Source of the DNA: Pomphorhynchus laevis
Lineage: Eukaryota > Acanthocephala > Palaeacanthocephala > Echinorhynchida > Pomphorhynchidae
NCBI GenBank assembly: GCA_012934845.2
Contig: WNNJ02001194.1
Span: 94,425 to 158,424, forward strand
Direction: 5' to 3'
DNA: 64,000 nt
Of this stretch, positions 1 to 9,856 are shown one piece after another (within the stretch, counting starts at the first letter, position 1; the number at the start of each line of letters is the position of its first letter). A program made the position numbers and the translations under genes. Under the pieces are notes generated by a model. The model saw nothing but the letters and a program-made list of their open reading frames with translations. It was not told the DNA's origin and ran no database searches.

Positions 1-5
1 AATAA

Positions 6-309
6 TTATTGGAGCTGGATCAAAGGAAAGACGAAATTATTTTTGATATTTCGCTAACTACTGTTAGCATCTTGAGAAAATTACCCGAAGATGCTAACAG
101 TAGTTAGTATTTGTAATTTTCTGAAGATGCTAACAGTTGTTAGCAGTAGGTGCTAACAGTCGTTAGTAGTTGTAATTTTCTGAAGATGCTAACAGTTGTT
201 AGCAGTAGGTGCTAACAGTCGTTAGTAGTTGTAATTTTCTGAAGATGCTAACAGTAGTTAGCGAAATATCAAAAATAATTTCGTCTTTCCTTTGATTCAG
301 CTCCAATAA
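6..309. mobile_element. MITE with long terminal inverted repeats and internal 59-bp tandem units
   Basis: Two arms of about 70 bp mirror each other; each end starts TTATTGGAGC and continues as a GGATCAAAGGAAAG-like stretch. The inside is a tandem of a 59-bp unit built from GATGCTAACAG and its inverted forms. No reading frame is present. The copy of TAATTA on each side may be a target duplication, but it overlaps the inverted-repeat tip, so the exact border is uncertain by a few bases. A shorter relative lies at 63097-63264 and half copies at 24714 and 62693. Confidence 0.8.
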
Positions 310-319
310 TTATATATAA

Positions 320-575
320 ATATCTAGTATGTCATCATTTGGAGCACAGTATCCAAGCTAATTTTTACTTTATGGTGAAGGGAATTCACGGGTATCCACA
401 ACAATATGTGGTAGCGAATAAGACAATGTCACATGGACACTCGTTTCATCTGATAAATTGTGGACATGGATCAAGTAACACATCCTCTCGATTATCCCAC
501 AGAGTATTACGAGTTTGGAACGATCTCCCTTGCGATATGGTTGCACTGCCCGTGGCTAGTTTTTGAAGGGCTATT
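320..575 (+). pseudogene. LINE reverse transcriptase C-terminal fragment
   Basis: An open frame of 75 codons ends in the pattern GHS...RLSHRVLRVWNDLP, which is the usual end of Jockey/CR1-type LINE ORF2 proteins, just after the reverse transcriptase domain. Nothing upstream of this end is left. It is squeezed between the MITE and the tail of a LINE-A' copy on the other strand. Confidence 0.6.
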
Positions 576-3500
576 CTTAAAAAAAAGATTTATTTTAACG
601 TGGCAAATGCGTACCAGCGCCCGCTTACATGACCACAACAAAACAAAAATGTAAATCATGTGTCGAGAAGGTGTGAACGGAGGAAGTGTTTGAATGTGAT
701 AAAGGAGGGAGCGCGGCGGACGTTGAGAGGGAGTTCATTTCAGGCGAGTGAGGCGACGAGGAAGGATCGGAGACCGTAGTTGTTGGAGTAATTGGGAACG
801 TGGAGTAAGATGGAATTACGGGAACGCAGCGATAGCGAGGTCGGGCGAGTGTCGTCTAAGAAAAGAAGGTTGATGAACGATGGGGAGCCGACAGCGATGA
901 TACGAAAAGTTACGATAAGGCGAAGTTTGATGCGGATGTGGATGGTGAACCAGGAGAGTTGGGCAAAATATGTGGATGTGTGGTCGAAGCGACGGAGACG
1001 AAAGAGCACTCGAACGGCTGTGATGATTATTCGTGGTAGAGATAGGATTATGGATTTTGGAGAATTGGCGAAAAAGCTAAGGCAGTAATCGATTTTAGGG
1101 AAAGAAGCGATGAAAGAAGAGACATACAAGAACGGACCCCGCAGGGACCCCGCAGAAAATAGGGATGGGAGGATATGATGATGAATTTGAACAGACTCGA
1201 AAAGAACGGTCGGATATATATAAGGCAAGCCATGCTACGGATGAGGAAGAAAAGCCGTAATCATAACGAAGGCGAGAAAAGAGGACGGAGTGGTCGACGA
1301 TGTCGAAGGCGGAGGAGAGGTCGAGGGAGATGAGAATACGATATAGAGCCTTGTCTCGAGAATTGTGTAATCGTTGTAAACTTTCATGCAGACGATTTCT
1401 GTAGAGTGATTACAGCGGAAAGCGGATTGGAAAGGAGGGTACAGATTGGATGAGGAGAGATAAGCGTTGATCTGTATTAAGATGAGGCATTCTAAGAGCT
1501 TAGAAGGAGTAGGGAGTAGTGAAATGGGGCGATAACTAGAAGGGAGGGGTCGAGCGATTGTTTCTTAAAGAGGGGACTACGATTGCGGATTTCCATTGTG
1601 AAGGGAAGATACGACTGCGGATGGAGAGTTTAACAAGGTTGTGAGAAATTGGGATATCGATGAGCATATAGATTTTAATATGTGAGTAGGCAGGGGATCG
1701 GCAGGTGAGGTTTTGTTGGGCAAGGACATGAGGACAGATGATACTTCGGTAAGTGAGACAGAGAGAAGATGAAAGAGTTCCGGAAGGATGATGCTAGGCG
1801 GGGCAGAGTGGGATAGGATGGAGACCAGGGTGTGAGAGAGCAACGTTGATACTTTAGTCTGGAGAAATGACGAATAATCATGGGCATTGATGTTGCACGG
1901 CGAAGAGGAACGAGCAAGGATTGAGTTGAAGGTATGCCAGAGAGTCTTAGAGTTGAATGAAGTGATGATTTTATGCTGCCAGAAGGAGTTGCATTTGGTA
2001 CGTAGTAGGTTGAGATGAGACCGGCGAAGAGCAAGATATGAATCACGGAAAGACGGAGTGATCGAGCGGAAATCACGTCTGAGAAAGCGGTGATAGACTC
2101 GAAAAGCATGGCGGAGTCGACGCTTCGAGATTAGGCATTAGATCTCAAACCATTGGGCACGGTGCAAGCGACGGTGTGGGTGAGACTTGAAGGGCAAGAG
2201 AAGATGGAGAGTGTATGTGAGTTCAAAGTCGAAAAGAAAGGCGAGATCGTGAGGAGGTGAATATGTTGTTGTGGGATAGGATAGAGACGATTTGAGTCAG
2301 GCAGAGCGGTGTGTGAGGAGGGGTGTGGTTGTGAGTGAGATCAAGGGTGACGAGAAAGTGATCGGATAGACTAGGATCAGAGGTGGACAATGAGGTTTAT
2401 GCAGCAAATTGATCAGGGACAGCGATGATGTCGAGTGTCCCACCAAGGATTTGTTTGGGGGCAGTGGAAATTAGTTTGTAGTTGTAGTTGGATTGAATGT
2501 TGATGAACCGGATGGAATTCGTGGGAGAGGGGCGGTCTAGGCGGATGTTGAATTTTCCTAGAACGAGTGATGGGATTGAAGACAATGAGAAATGAGGTCT
2601 GCGAGTTCGGTAAAAAATACGGATGTAGGAGCTGATGAACTAGGACGGTATACAATGACGAGATTTAGAGTGATCGGGTTAGAAGAACGACAAGTGAGCA
2701 ATTCAAAAGAGCAAGGAATGAAAAAGGGGCTTGATTTTTTGAAGAGACGCGGGGTGACGCGCGAATGCGACGATGCCGCCATGATTAGAGAATTTAGAAG
2801 AGTATAAGCTGAGAGGCGGGCGGATTAGACGAGGGAACAACCGGCAGAGAGCAGACGGAGAATGGAAAGGTCGTCGGAATCTGAGTGCCAGGATTTGGTG
2901 AGGCATGAGAGATCGATGGATTGCTTGGTGAATAGATTGAAGATGATATCGGATTTATTGAGAATAGATCTAGTGTTAAGGAGGCCGAGGCGGAAACCGT
3001 GTGTGGTGGCGAAAGAGTCTAGTGGAGAAGACACATAGGGGAGATGGAGCGCCATCGAATTTTGGGACGGGTGTGGACAACTTGAAAATTTTCGTCTGTT
3101 TCGGATGGAGAATGATGTTTCACCATTTTCCTCGCGACGGCGTTTTTCGATGCGTGCAGAAGAGAGTTGAGCGATTTCAGAATAGATGCGATCGGGGAAA
3201 ATTCGAGTGGTTGAAGATGACATGAGTTTAAATCGTTGAGAGAGGACCGAAGACGCGTGAGAGCAATGCTTGAAAACAATTTTTAGGAGAGGGGGCTGGG
3301 AAGGATTAGATTGAGAAAATTTGTTTAGACGGATGAGTGTGACAGGAGAAATGTCCTTGAAAAAAAATATGGTTTATCCGCAGGAACAATAGACGAGAGG
3401 ATGAATCTAAAGGTGGAAACATCGTGGTCGAGACGTGCTTGTGGAGATAAGGAGTTGGAAGGAGTGATATTAGTGACGATACGCAACGATCGCGAGAAGC

Positions 3501-3655
3501 AAAGCGCTTCCGTAAAGGAGGACGACTGAAGTGAGTAGGTGAGATCACGATAGAAGAGCTGGCAGTTGATGATTTGGAGGGATTTGGTTTGACGACGGGA
3601 TACGGAGGATAATGGTAATAAAGAAATAAATGGTCTTGAAATGTCCTTGAAAAAG
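576..3655 (-). mobile_element. LINE-A' copy, decayed, nearly full ORF2 length
   Basis: Read on the minus strand, the copy starts near 3655 with ORF1-like sequence (SRDRC motif around 3490), continues through the endonuclease start (GFRLGLLNTRSILNKSD near 2990), the reverse transcriptase and the C-terminal part (LLHVPNYSNNYGLRSFLVA near 790), and ends in the family 3' tail CACGTTAAAATAAATC at about 590 with a short A-run. Frames are broken many times, so no protein is made. It matches the intact LINE-A at 19.1-23.5 kb along most of its length but is clearly diverged and has the A' type of 3' end. Confidence 0.85.
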
Positions 3656-4735
3656 GATTATTCTTAATTATTGTGGCAGCCCGTGCATTCGAGCATCGCC
3701 TTACTTTTTATTTAATTTAATTTTATTGACTTTATCAATAATTTTTGTGATCGAGTAAATAACCCTTGTGGGCTAAACTCTGTATTGTAATAATATTAAC
3801 ATAGTATGTTACTAAAGCCATATTAATGGCTTCTAGATAAATTGTAAGATTGAGCGTTAGAATGAATTATTTAAGTCGTGTCGGTAATTCCGCGATATCC
3901 GTCTCTTCATCTTGCAGAGAGCCTTGCATATCGAGGTCCTACAATTATCGTGATCATATCTTATCATTCACTTAAGGCTATTAGTGTTAGTATTGAAAAA
4001 TCGCAGCCCAGAAATTAGTTGTTATCAATTCAATCACTTCACACAAAATTCCATCATAATCGCAACCAATACTTCAGATAGTGAGATCTCAACAATTCTT
4101 TGTGTATATTGTCTGACAAATATTTTTGTGTTTATAGCACAGATCCCATTGTTTCCAGCGACTACTCTACTATTTACGTTTTCGTCATAATGTGAAAAAT
4201 CAGTCCTAGCTTGCATCTTGCAAAAATACACTACCACAATTCGACAGGATTTTTCGCGTTGCAATATCCTCTATTATCACGTGAAGCAAATAGTCAAATT
4301 CGCTTACATAAAGTTGTTCTTGCCTCTATAAAATGTATTTCCTAATTTTACACGGTAATTACCTTATAAAAGATTTAAATTTTTAATTTTAAAAGACATA
4401 TCTTCTCAAGAGACAATATTGATATTAATTAATAAACTTAGATGGCTGAGTATCATTTGAAGGTGAAGAAATTAAATAAGCTGACTGAGTCTACGTATTT
4501 TATATTGCAAATTAAAAATAATGCAAAATAAAAGTTAAATAGTTAAATAATAAAAAATTAATTAATAATAAATAATTGTTATAAGATTTTATATAATTTA
4601 TATCAAGATGAATTATAAACTGAAATTAAAAATAAAAATCAATTTTTATGAATTGACTAATAGATAACAAACTATGTATCAGAATATCCCGTTTTAGCTA
4701 GAGGTTATCGCTAGAAATATAAGATGACAAAAATA

Positions 4736-4738
<3 letters not shown>
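3656..4738. other. AT-rich stretch without recognised gene
   Basis: No frame here resembles a known protein. Near 4476-4535 lies one copy of a dispersed repeat (GACTGAGTCTACGTATTT core) that returns at 30.5, 61.1 and 63.9 kb. The rest is A/T-rich single-copy-looking sequence. Confidence 0.5.

Positions 4739-4826
<88 letters not shown>
4739..4826. repeat. (AT)n microsatellite
   Basis: About 44 uninterrupted AT dinucleotides lie directly before the first satellite unit. A second AT tract marks the LINE-B insertion point at 5446-5474 and a third lies at 28509-28603, also next to a satellite fragment, so the AT run seems to be part of the satellite's border. Confidence 0.95.
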
Positions 4827-4828
<2 letters not shown>

Positions 4829-4852
4829 TGGTGTCTTTATAGTTATCACAAA

Positions 4853-4927
4853 AGCAGTCGAAACGCACCCTAACCACTTCATCCGACTGACGATGACTGC
4901 TGGGTGGTTTGGGGCGTCTCGGAGTGA
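4853..4927 (+). ncRNA. Permuted hammerhead-like RNA motif, satellite copy 1
   Basis: In order: AGCAGTC, GAAA, a 14-nt arm, TTCATCCGA, CTGACGA, GACTGCT, then GTGGTTTGGGGCGT, C, TCGGAGTGA. AGCAGTC pairs with GACTGCT (helix II), the 14-nt arm pairs with the GTGGTT strand (helix III), and TCATCCGA pairs with TCGGAGTGA apart from one bulged G (helix I). The unpaired bases match the hammerhead core. Catalysis is an inference. Confidence 0.6.
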
Positions 4928-5242
4928 TACAATAGACTGATGGAGCTGATGATCGAAGTCCAGTTTTGTAGCAACTCATATGGATTTAAAATCAATAGTA
5001 GCCTGTTTAGGCTCCTGGACCACAGTTAAAAGCGATTTTTCGCACTACCAATTTATAAAAAACGTATTCCTTTCGGAATCCTGTGAGAAATTCAGTGCCC
5101 TCGTAACCAACGGATACGCATTTGTGCATATAAAGAATAACTAGAAGGTCTACACACGCAACAAGCCAGTAAAAACGCTTTCTGCACCTGAGTTTTGTTT
5201 AGCATCGTGAGGAATTGCTGGTGTCTTTATAGTTATCACAAA

Positions 5243-5317
5243 AGCAGTCGAAACGCACCCTAACCACTTCATCCGACTGACGATGACTGCTGGGTGGTTT
5301 GGGGCGTCTCGGAGTGA
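5243..5317 (+). ncRNA. Permuted hammerhead-like RNA motif, satellite copy 2
   Basis: Identical to the copy 390 bp upstream, including GAAA, CTGACGA and the GTC triplet and all three pairings. Confidence 0.6.
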
Positions 5318-5440
5318 TACAATAGACTGATGGAGCTGATGATCGAAGTCCAGTTTTGTAGCAACTCATATGGATTTAAAATCAATAGTAGCCTGTTTAG
5401 GCTCCTGGACCACAGTTAAAAGCGATTTTTCGCACTACCA

Positions 5441-5445
<5 letters not shown>

Positions 5446-5474
<29 letters not shown>
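5446..5474. repeat. (AT)n tract at LINE/satellite junction
   Basis: A short AT run replaces the AAATTTATAAAAAACG part of the satellite unit exactly where the foreign sequence starts. Confidence 0.8.
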
Positions 5475-5476
<2 letters not shown>

Positions 5477-5657
5477 GTAAATTTTGCCAAAAACCGGAGT
5501 TCGATTACATGCAGAGCAGACTTCCTTATCACTCCTAGACGATCTGATGGTAGCCGGCAGCACTCATCAGTAGGGTGAACTACCATCAGTCGTTTCGGCT
5601 GCCTTGTGACATATTTAAAAGGCATCTCCGAGAATTTGCTAACGTAGTAGCATGGGC
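5475..5657 (-). repeat. Fragment of a second hammerhead-bearing repeat, inverted
   Basis: On the minus strand this stretch has the same plan as the satellite (motif, then GGAGTGA) but a different sequence, so it is a separate family related to the repeat at 45.1-45.6 kb. It ends at a 39-bp palindrome that joins it to LINE-B. Confidence 0.6.
5529..5603 (-). ncRNA. Permuted hammerhead-like RNA motif, second family
   Basis: On the minus strand: GGCAGCC, GAAA, CGACTGATGGTAG, TTCACCCTA, CTGATGA, GTGCTGCC, GG, CTACCATCAGATCGT, C, TAGGAGTGA. Helix II is GGCAGC with GCTGCC, helix III is a 13-bp match with one bulged A, helix I is TCACCCTA with TAGGAGTGA with one bulged A. None of the helices has the same sequence as in the satellite, yet the pairing and the core GAAA, CUGAUGA and GUC remain. 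Confidence 0.65.
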
Positions 5658-5696
5658 ATATGTTTTTATGGTCTGTAACAGACCATAAAAACATAT
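5658..5696. repeat. 39-bp near-perfect palindrome at LINE 5' junction
   Basis: Two 19-bp arms (starting ATATGTTTTTATGG and its complement) are separated by one base. The palindrome lies where the inverted hammerhead repeat meets the truncated LINE-B. Confidence 0.9.
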
Positions 5697-8280
5697 TTTT
5701 CTCTCTAGGTGTCTTCTATCGCCCCCCATTCGCTCCAACCCGGTCGATTATATCCTCAATAACTGAAAATACATTCAAGGGTCAAAAAGTTATTTTATTA
5801 GGAGACTTTAACATGCCGCGAATTGATTGGATAGATTACGTTCCTCTTCCTGGATTTGATCCCGAATCATTACTGCTTTTAAACACGATAAATGATCTAC
5901 ATTTAGTCCAACATGTTCACAGGGATACTCGTCACAGGGGTAATAACTCCTCAATTCTTGACCTCTGCTTTTCGAGTGAAACGTATCTGATAAAAAACGT
6001 CAAATACGGACCTCCGCTAGGATCAAGCGATCACTCTACCATCTCAATAGAATTTAACGCACTCGGACCATATGTCGAAACGGTTAAAACGTCGAATCCT
6101 TTTAAGATCGACTATGATGTCGTGCGCAGTATAATTTCCTGTATGTATTGGCCCGACCCATCGAAAGAAGGCATTCAAGAAGCTTGGGATCACTTTAAGA
6201 CCACATTACATTGTGTTCTCGACTATTTTGCTCCGATACGTCAGAATCGTACACGAAAACTACATCCGAAATGGTTAGATGCGGAATTGCTTGCTCTAAT
6301 CAAACACCGTGATAGATGTTTCCATGCGTACAAAAAAGGGGAACTTTCTTTTGAATACTACCGTCATTGCAGGAATACGGTTTCTGTTCTGAAAAAAAAA
6401 ACAGAAAAAATGCAGTTTCATCTCAAATATATTCCGCTCCACTCATAACAATCCTTGGGTGGCTTTCAAAAGCATACTTCCACGTCCTATACACTCGACA
6501 GATTGTTCATACCTAGTGGCCGACAATGGGTCAATCTTGACCTCCCCAACTGATGTAGCTGCCCATTTTATGGACTATTTCGCTATCAAAGAAGATAGAG
6601 TGTCGATCCCCGATGGTATAATTCAAACTAAACACAATGTACTTCTACCTAGAGTAGTCATATCTAACATTGAATTTAGCGATGAAGAGGTACTGCACGA
6701 GCTACTTAAATTACCCCGCAACGCCGCGTCAGGTCCTGACCATATACCTCCAATACTCTTTAAGGAATTGGCCCATGCAATATACGTTCCCTTATCTTCT
6801 ATTTTTTAGAAGTTCACTAAACACAGGTTATCTACCATCTGATTGGACTAAGGCTATTGTACGTCCAATTTTCAAGAAAGGGGATAAATCCCAGGTTTCC
6901 AACTACCGTCCCATCAGTCTCACATCTGTAGCTTGTAAGGTATTAGAAAAATTGATTCTTCGTCACCTTAGCGCTTTCGTTGAAGCTAACAATCGCCTCA
7001 GCCCCAGTCAGCATGGATGTAGGCCAAATCGCTCAACGGTAACGAACCTTGTAAAAGCGAGAGCAAGCTGGGTGGATTCGACGAGGAGTGGTACCAAATT
7101 AGATGTGATATTTATAGACTTATCGAAAGCATTCGATAGAGTTATTCCCAATTTGCTAGTAAACAAATTATCTAACATTGGTGTACGGGGCTCTTTGTTA
7201 CGCTGGATTCAATCATTCGTAAGCAACCGCTCGTTTGCAGTACGCATAAGCCATTATCTTTCTGGTTACTCAATGATGACGACAGGCGTCCCGCAGGGAT
7301 CGGCCATTAGTCCGACTCTCTTTAATATATATGTAAATGATATTACAAACAACTTGACGTCGGAATGTGTTACCTACGCAGATGATATTAAGGTTTGGAG
7401 GCGAATCATTGATGATTCCGATGTTAGCGCTCTTCAAAAAGACCTGGATTCCATAAATAAATGGTGTATATCTAATGGGCTGATGATAAATGCGACTAAA
7501 TGTAGACATATGCGGATCGGCTCCCCAGACATTCGTTACTCTTATAAAATTGAAAACATGTCGATTGATTCTACAGATAAAATCGATGATTTAGGGGTAT
7601 CTACGCTTAATACGCTCGATATGAGCGCTCACGTAAATAAAGTTTCGGCCAATTGCCGTCGTACTAGTGGCATCATTGAGCGATCTTTTGGATCACTAGA
7701 GGCATGTAGCTTCAGAATAATATACAAGGCCCTCATCGAATCTCGAATGCTATACGCATCTCCCGCAGCGTATCCACATCTGTGCAAGAACATTGTGGCT
7801 TACGAATCAATTCTCCGGTCGGCTACCCGTCTTGTTCCCACTGTCAAAGACCTGCCGTTTGATCAGAAGTTAGAAATCCTAGGTGTTTCAACGGTTTGTG
7901 AAAGTTTGGTAAAAGCTGATCTTATGCTGGTATGGAGGGCAATTTTATCGCCCACTCATCCCCTCAACTTCATGTTTTGCCTATGCAACTCCGAGAAATT
8001 ACGTGGACATCGACTAACGCTCAAACATCGTAGAAAAGTCCATCGACACTATCAGGATATCAGAGATCGAGTAATAAACAGTTGGAACAGACTCCCGTCA
8101 TCTGCAATTGAATGCCGGAACATCCGAGAATTTCGGCGTGCGCTGAACAGTGTATCGCTCTCATAGGAAGTCGAACCTGATTTGCATTTTTTTGTTTTAC
8201 TGACATTGTACTTTTTTACATTGAGATCCAGCCAAACGAGCCACCGCTCATCGGCTGTTGTATACTAATAATATATATAG
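5697..8280 (+). mobile_element. LINE-B copy, 5'-truncated, endonuclease to C-terminus
   Basis: The copy starts inside the apurinic-type endonuclease (FYRPP, then LLGDFNMPRIDW, ILDLCFSS, GSSDHSTI), continues with a linker and a complete reverse transcriptase (SNYRPISLTSVACKVLE, VIFIDLSKAFDRV, TGVPQGSAISPTLFNIY, TYADDIKVWRR) and ends with the LRGHRLTLKHRRKVH C-terminus at 8166. Only two frame breaks are visible, one next to an A10 run near 6391 and one next to a T6 run near 6803, so the copy is fairly young or the breaks are sequencing slips. It interrupts the satellite array. The other LINE-B copies lie at 13.4, 42.6, 47.0 and 49.3 kb. Confidence 0.9.
6800..8166 (+). CDS. LINE-B reverse transcriptase, C-terminal open part
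   Basis: The longest open frame of the copy covers the reverse transcriptase from the motif-1 region (DWTKAIVRPIFKKGDKS) to the stop. Catalytic aspartates are present: the D of IDLSKAFD near 7110 and the YADD box near 7377. The final 150 residues have the usual LINE thumb and C-terminal pattern (YESILRSATRLVPT; INSWNRLPS). It lacks its own start because the endonuclease half is in another frame; a separate protein is unlikely. Confidence 0.8.
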
Positions 8281-8385
8281 TTTATATACATATATATACA
8301 CGCAACAAGCCAGTAAAAACGCTTCTGCACCTGAGCTTCGTATAGCATCGTGAGGAATTGCTGGTGTCTTTATAGTTATCACAAA

Positions 8386-8460
8386 AGCAGTCGAAACGTA
8401 CCCTAACCACTTCATCCGACTGACGATGACTGCTGGGTGGTTAGGATCATCTCGGAGTGA
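8386..8460 (+). ncRNA. Permuted hammerhead-like RNA motif, satellite copy 3
   Basis: Core GAAA and CTGACGA are kept; helices I and II are intact. The base of helix III is weakened (GGATCATC in place of GGGGCGTC). Confidence 0.55.
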
Positions 8461-8778
8461 TACATTAGACTGATGGAGCTGATGATCGAAGTCCAGTTAT
8501 TTAGCAGCAAATATGGATTAAAAATCAATCGTAGCCAGCTTTGGCTCCTGGACCACAGTTTCAAGCGATTTTTCACAATAACAATTTATACAATGACGCA
8601 TTCCTTTAGAAATCCTGTGAGAAATTCAGTGCCCTTGTAATCAACGGATACGCATTTGTGCCTTATATAAAGAATAACTAGAAGGTCCACACACGCAACA
8701 AGCCAGTAAAAACGCTTCTGCACCTGAGCTTCGTATAGCATCGTGAGGAATTGCTGGTGTCTTTATAGTTATCACAAA

Positions 8779-8853
8779 AGCAGTCGAAACGTACCCTAAC
8801 CACTTCATCCGATTGGCGATGACTGCTGGGTGGTGAAGGGCTTCTCGGAGTGA
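8779..8853 (+). ncRNA. Permuted hammerhead-like RNA motif, satellite copy 4, decayed
   Basis: GAAA is kept but the CTGACGA box reads TTGGCGA and helix III is partly lost, so this copy should be inactive if the motif is catalytic. Confidence 0.5.
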
Positions 8854-9167
8854 TACATTAGACTTATGGGGCTGATGATCGAAGTCCAGTTTGTTAGCAG
8901 CTCATATGGATTTAAAATCAATCGTAGCCAGTTTTGGCTTCTGGACCACAGTTTCAAGCGATTTTTCGCACTACAAATTTATAAAAAACGTATTCCCTTC
9001 GGAATCCTGTAAGAAATTCAGTGCCCTCGTAACTAACGGATACGCATTTGTGCATATAAAGAATTACTAGAAGGTCCACACACGCAACAAGCCAGACAAA
9101 CGCTTTATGCATCTGAGTTTTGTTTAGCATCGTGAGGAATTGCTGGTGTCTTTACAGTTATCACAAA

Positions 9168-9242
9168 AGCAGTCGAAACGCACCCTAACCACTTCATCCG
9201 ACTGACGATGACTGCTAGGTGGTTAGGGGCGTCTCGGAGTGA
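9168..9242 (+). ncRNA. Permuted hammerhead-like RNA motif, satellite copy 5
   Basis: Core boxes intact; helix III reads GTGGTTAGGGGCGT, which restores an A-T pair that copy 1 lacks. Confidence 0.6.
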
Positions 9243-9583
9243 TACATTTGACTGATGGGGCTGATGATCGAAGTCCAGTTTGTTAGCAGCTCATATGGAT
9301 TTAAAATCAATCGTAGCCAGTTTTGGCTCTTGGACTTCAGTTTCAAGCGATTTTTCGCTTGAAATGAGATTTTTCTTGCGATTTTTCGCAATTATTTATA
9401 AAAAACGTATTCCTTTCTGAATCCTGTGAGAAATTCAGTGCCCTCGTAACCAACGGTACGCATTTGTGTATATAAAGAATTACTAGAAGGCCCACACACG
9501 CAACAAGCCAGACAAACGCTTTATGCACCTGAGTTTTGTTTAGCATCGTGAGGAATTGCTCGTGTCTTTACAGTTATCACAAA

Positions 9584-9658
9584 AGCAGTCGAAACGCACC
9601 CTAACCACTTCATCCGACTGACGATGACTGCTGGGTGGTTAGGGGCGTCTCGGAGTGA
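9584..9658 (+). ncRNA. Permuted hammerhead-like RNA motif, satellite copy 6
   Basis: Core boxes and all three helices intact, same as copy 5 apart from single changes outside the pairing. Confidence 0.6.
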
Positions 9659-9856
9659 TACATTAGACTGATGGGCTGATGATCGAAGTCCAGTTTGTTA
9701 GCAGCTCGTATGGATTTAAAATCAATCGTAGCCAGTTTTGGCTCCTGGACCACAGTTTCAAGCGATTTTTCCCCCATACTAATATACATAAGAGATATAT
9801 ATTGAGAAAAGATTATTTCTTAATAATGCTCGTGGTAATCTAGCATTTAGAAGATC

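Larger units (their letters stand above)
4827..5447 (+). repeat. 390-bp hammerhead-bearing satellite, left part (1.6 units)
   Basis: The unit beginning GCTGGTGTCTTTATAGTTAT recurs 390 bp later at 5217 almost unchanged. Each unit holds the three-helix hammerhead-like motif, a GGCTCCTGGACC block and a TAGAAGGTC(C/T)ACACACG block. The second unit stops at an AT tract where LINE-B begins; the missing rest of the unit resumes at 8298. No protein is encoded. Confidence 0.9.
8298..9771 (+). repeat. 390-bp hammerhead-bearing satellite, right part (about 3.8 units)
   Basis: Units restart at ACACGCAACAAGCC and repeat at about 391-bp steps (GCTGGTGTCTTTA at 8361, 8753, 9143; CTCGTGTCTTTA at 9559). The first unit is the continuation of the one interrupted by LINE-B. 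Unit-to-unit identity is high, with small changes, many of them in helix III of the motif. The array ends abruptly at 9771. No gene is encoded. Confidence 0.9.

Noticed and set aside
60-250. Regular 59-bp spacing of a repeated block, as in a CRISPR array
   Set aside because: The units repeat over their whole length with no unique spacers, and they lie inside a MITE in a eukaryotic genome.
4853-4927. HDV-like self-cleaving ribozyme
   Set aside because: The crossing helices suggest a pseudoknot, but there is no second short pseudoknot, no P4 hairpin and no conserved catalytic C; the hammerhead boxes fit better.
4739-4979. Open frames of repeated Ile-Tyr
   Set aside because: They are translations of the (AT)n microsatellite.
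5660-5694. Start of a LINE-B protein at the palindrome
   Set aside because: The ATG lies in the palindrome and the same peptide reads on both strands; the endonuclease signature starts only after it.
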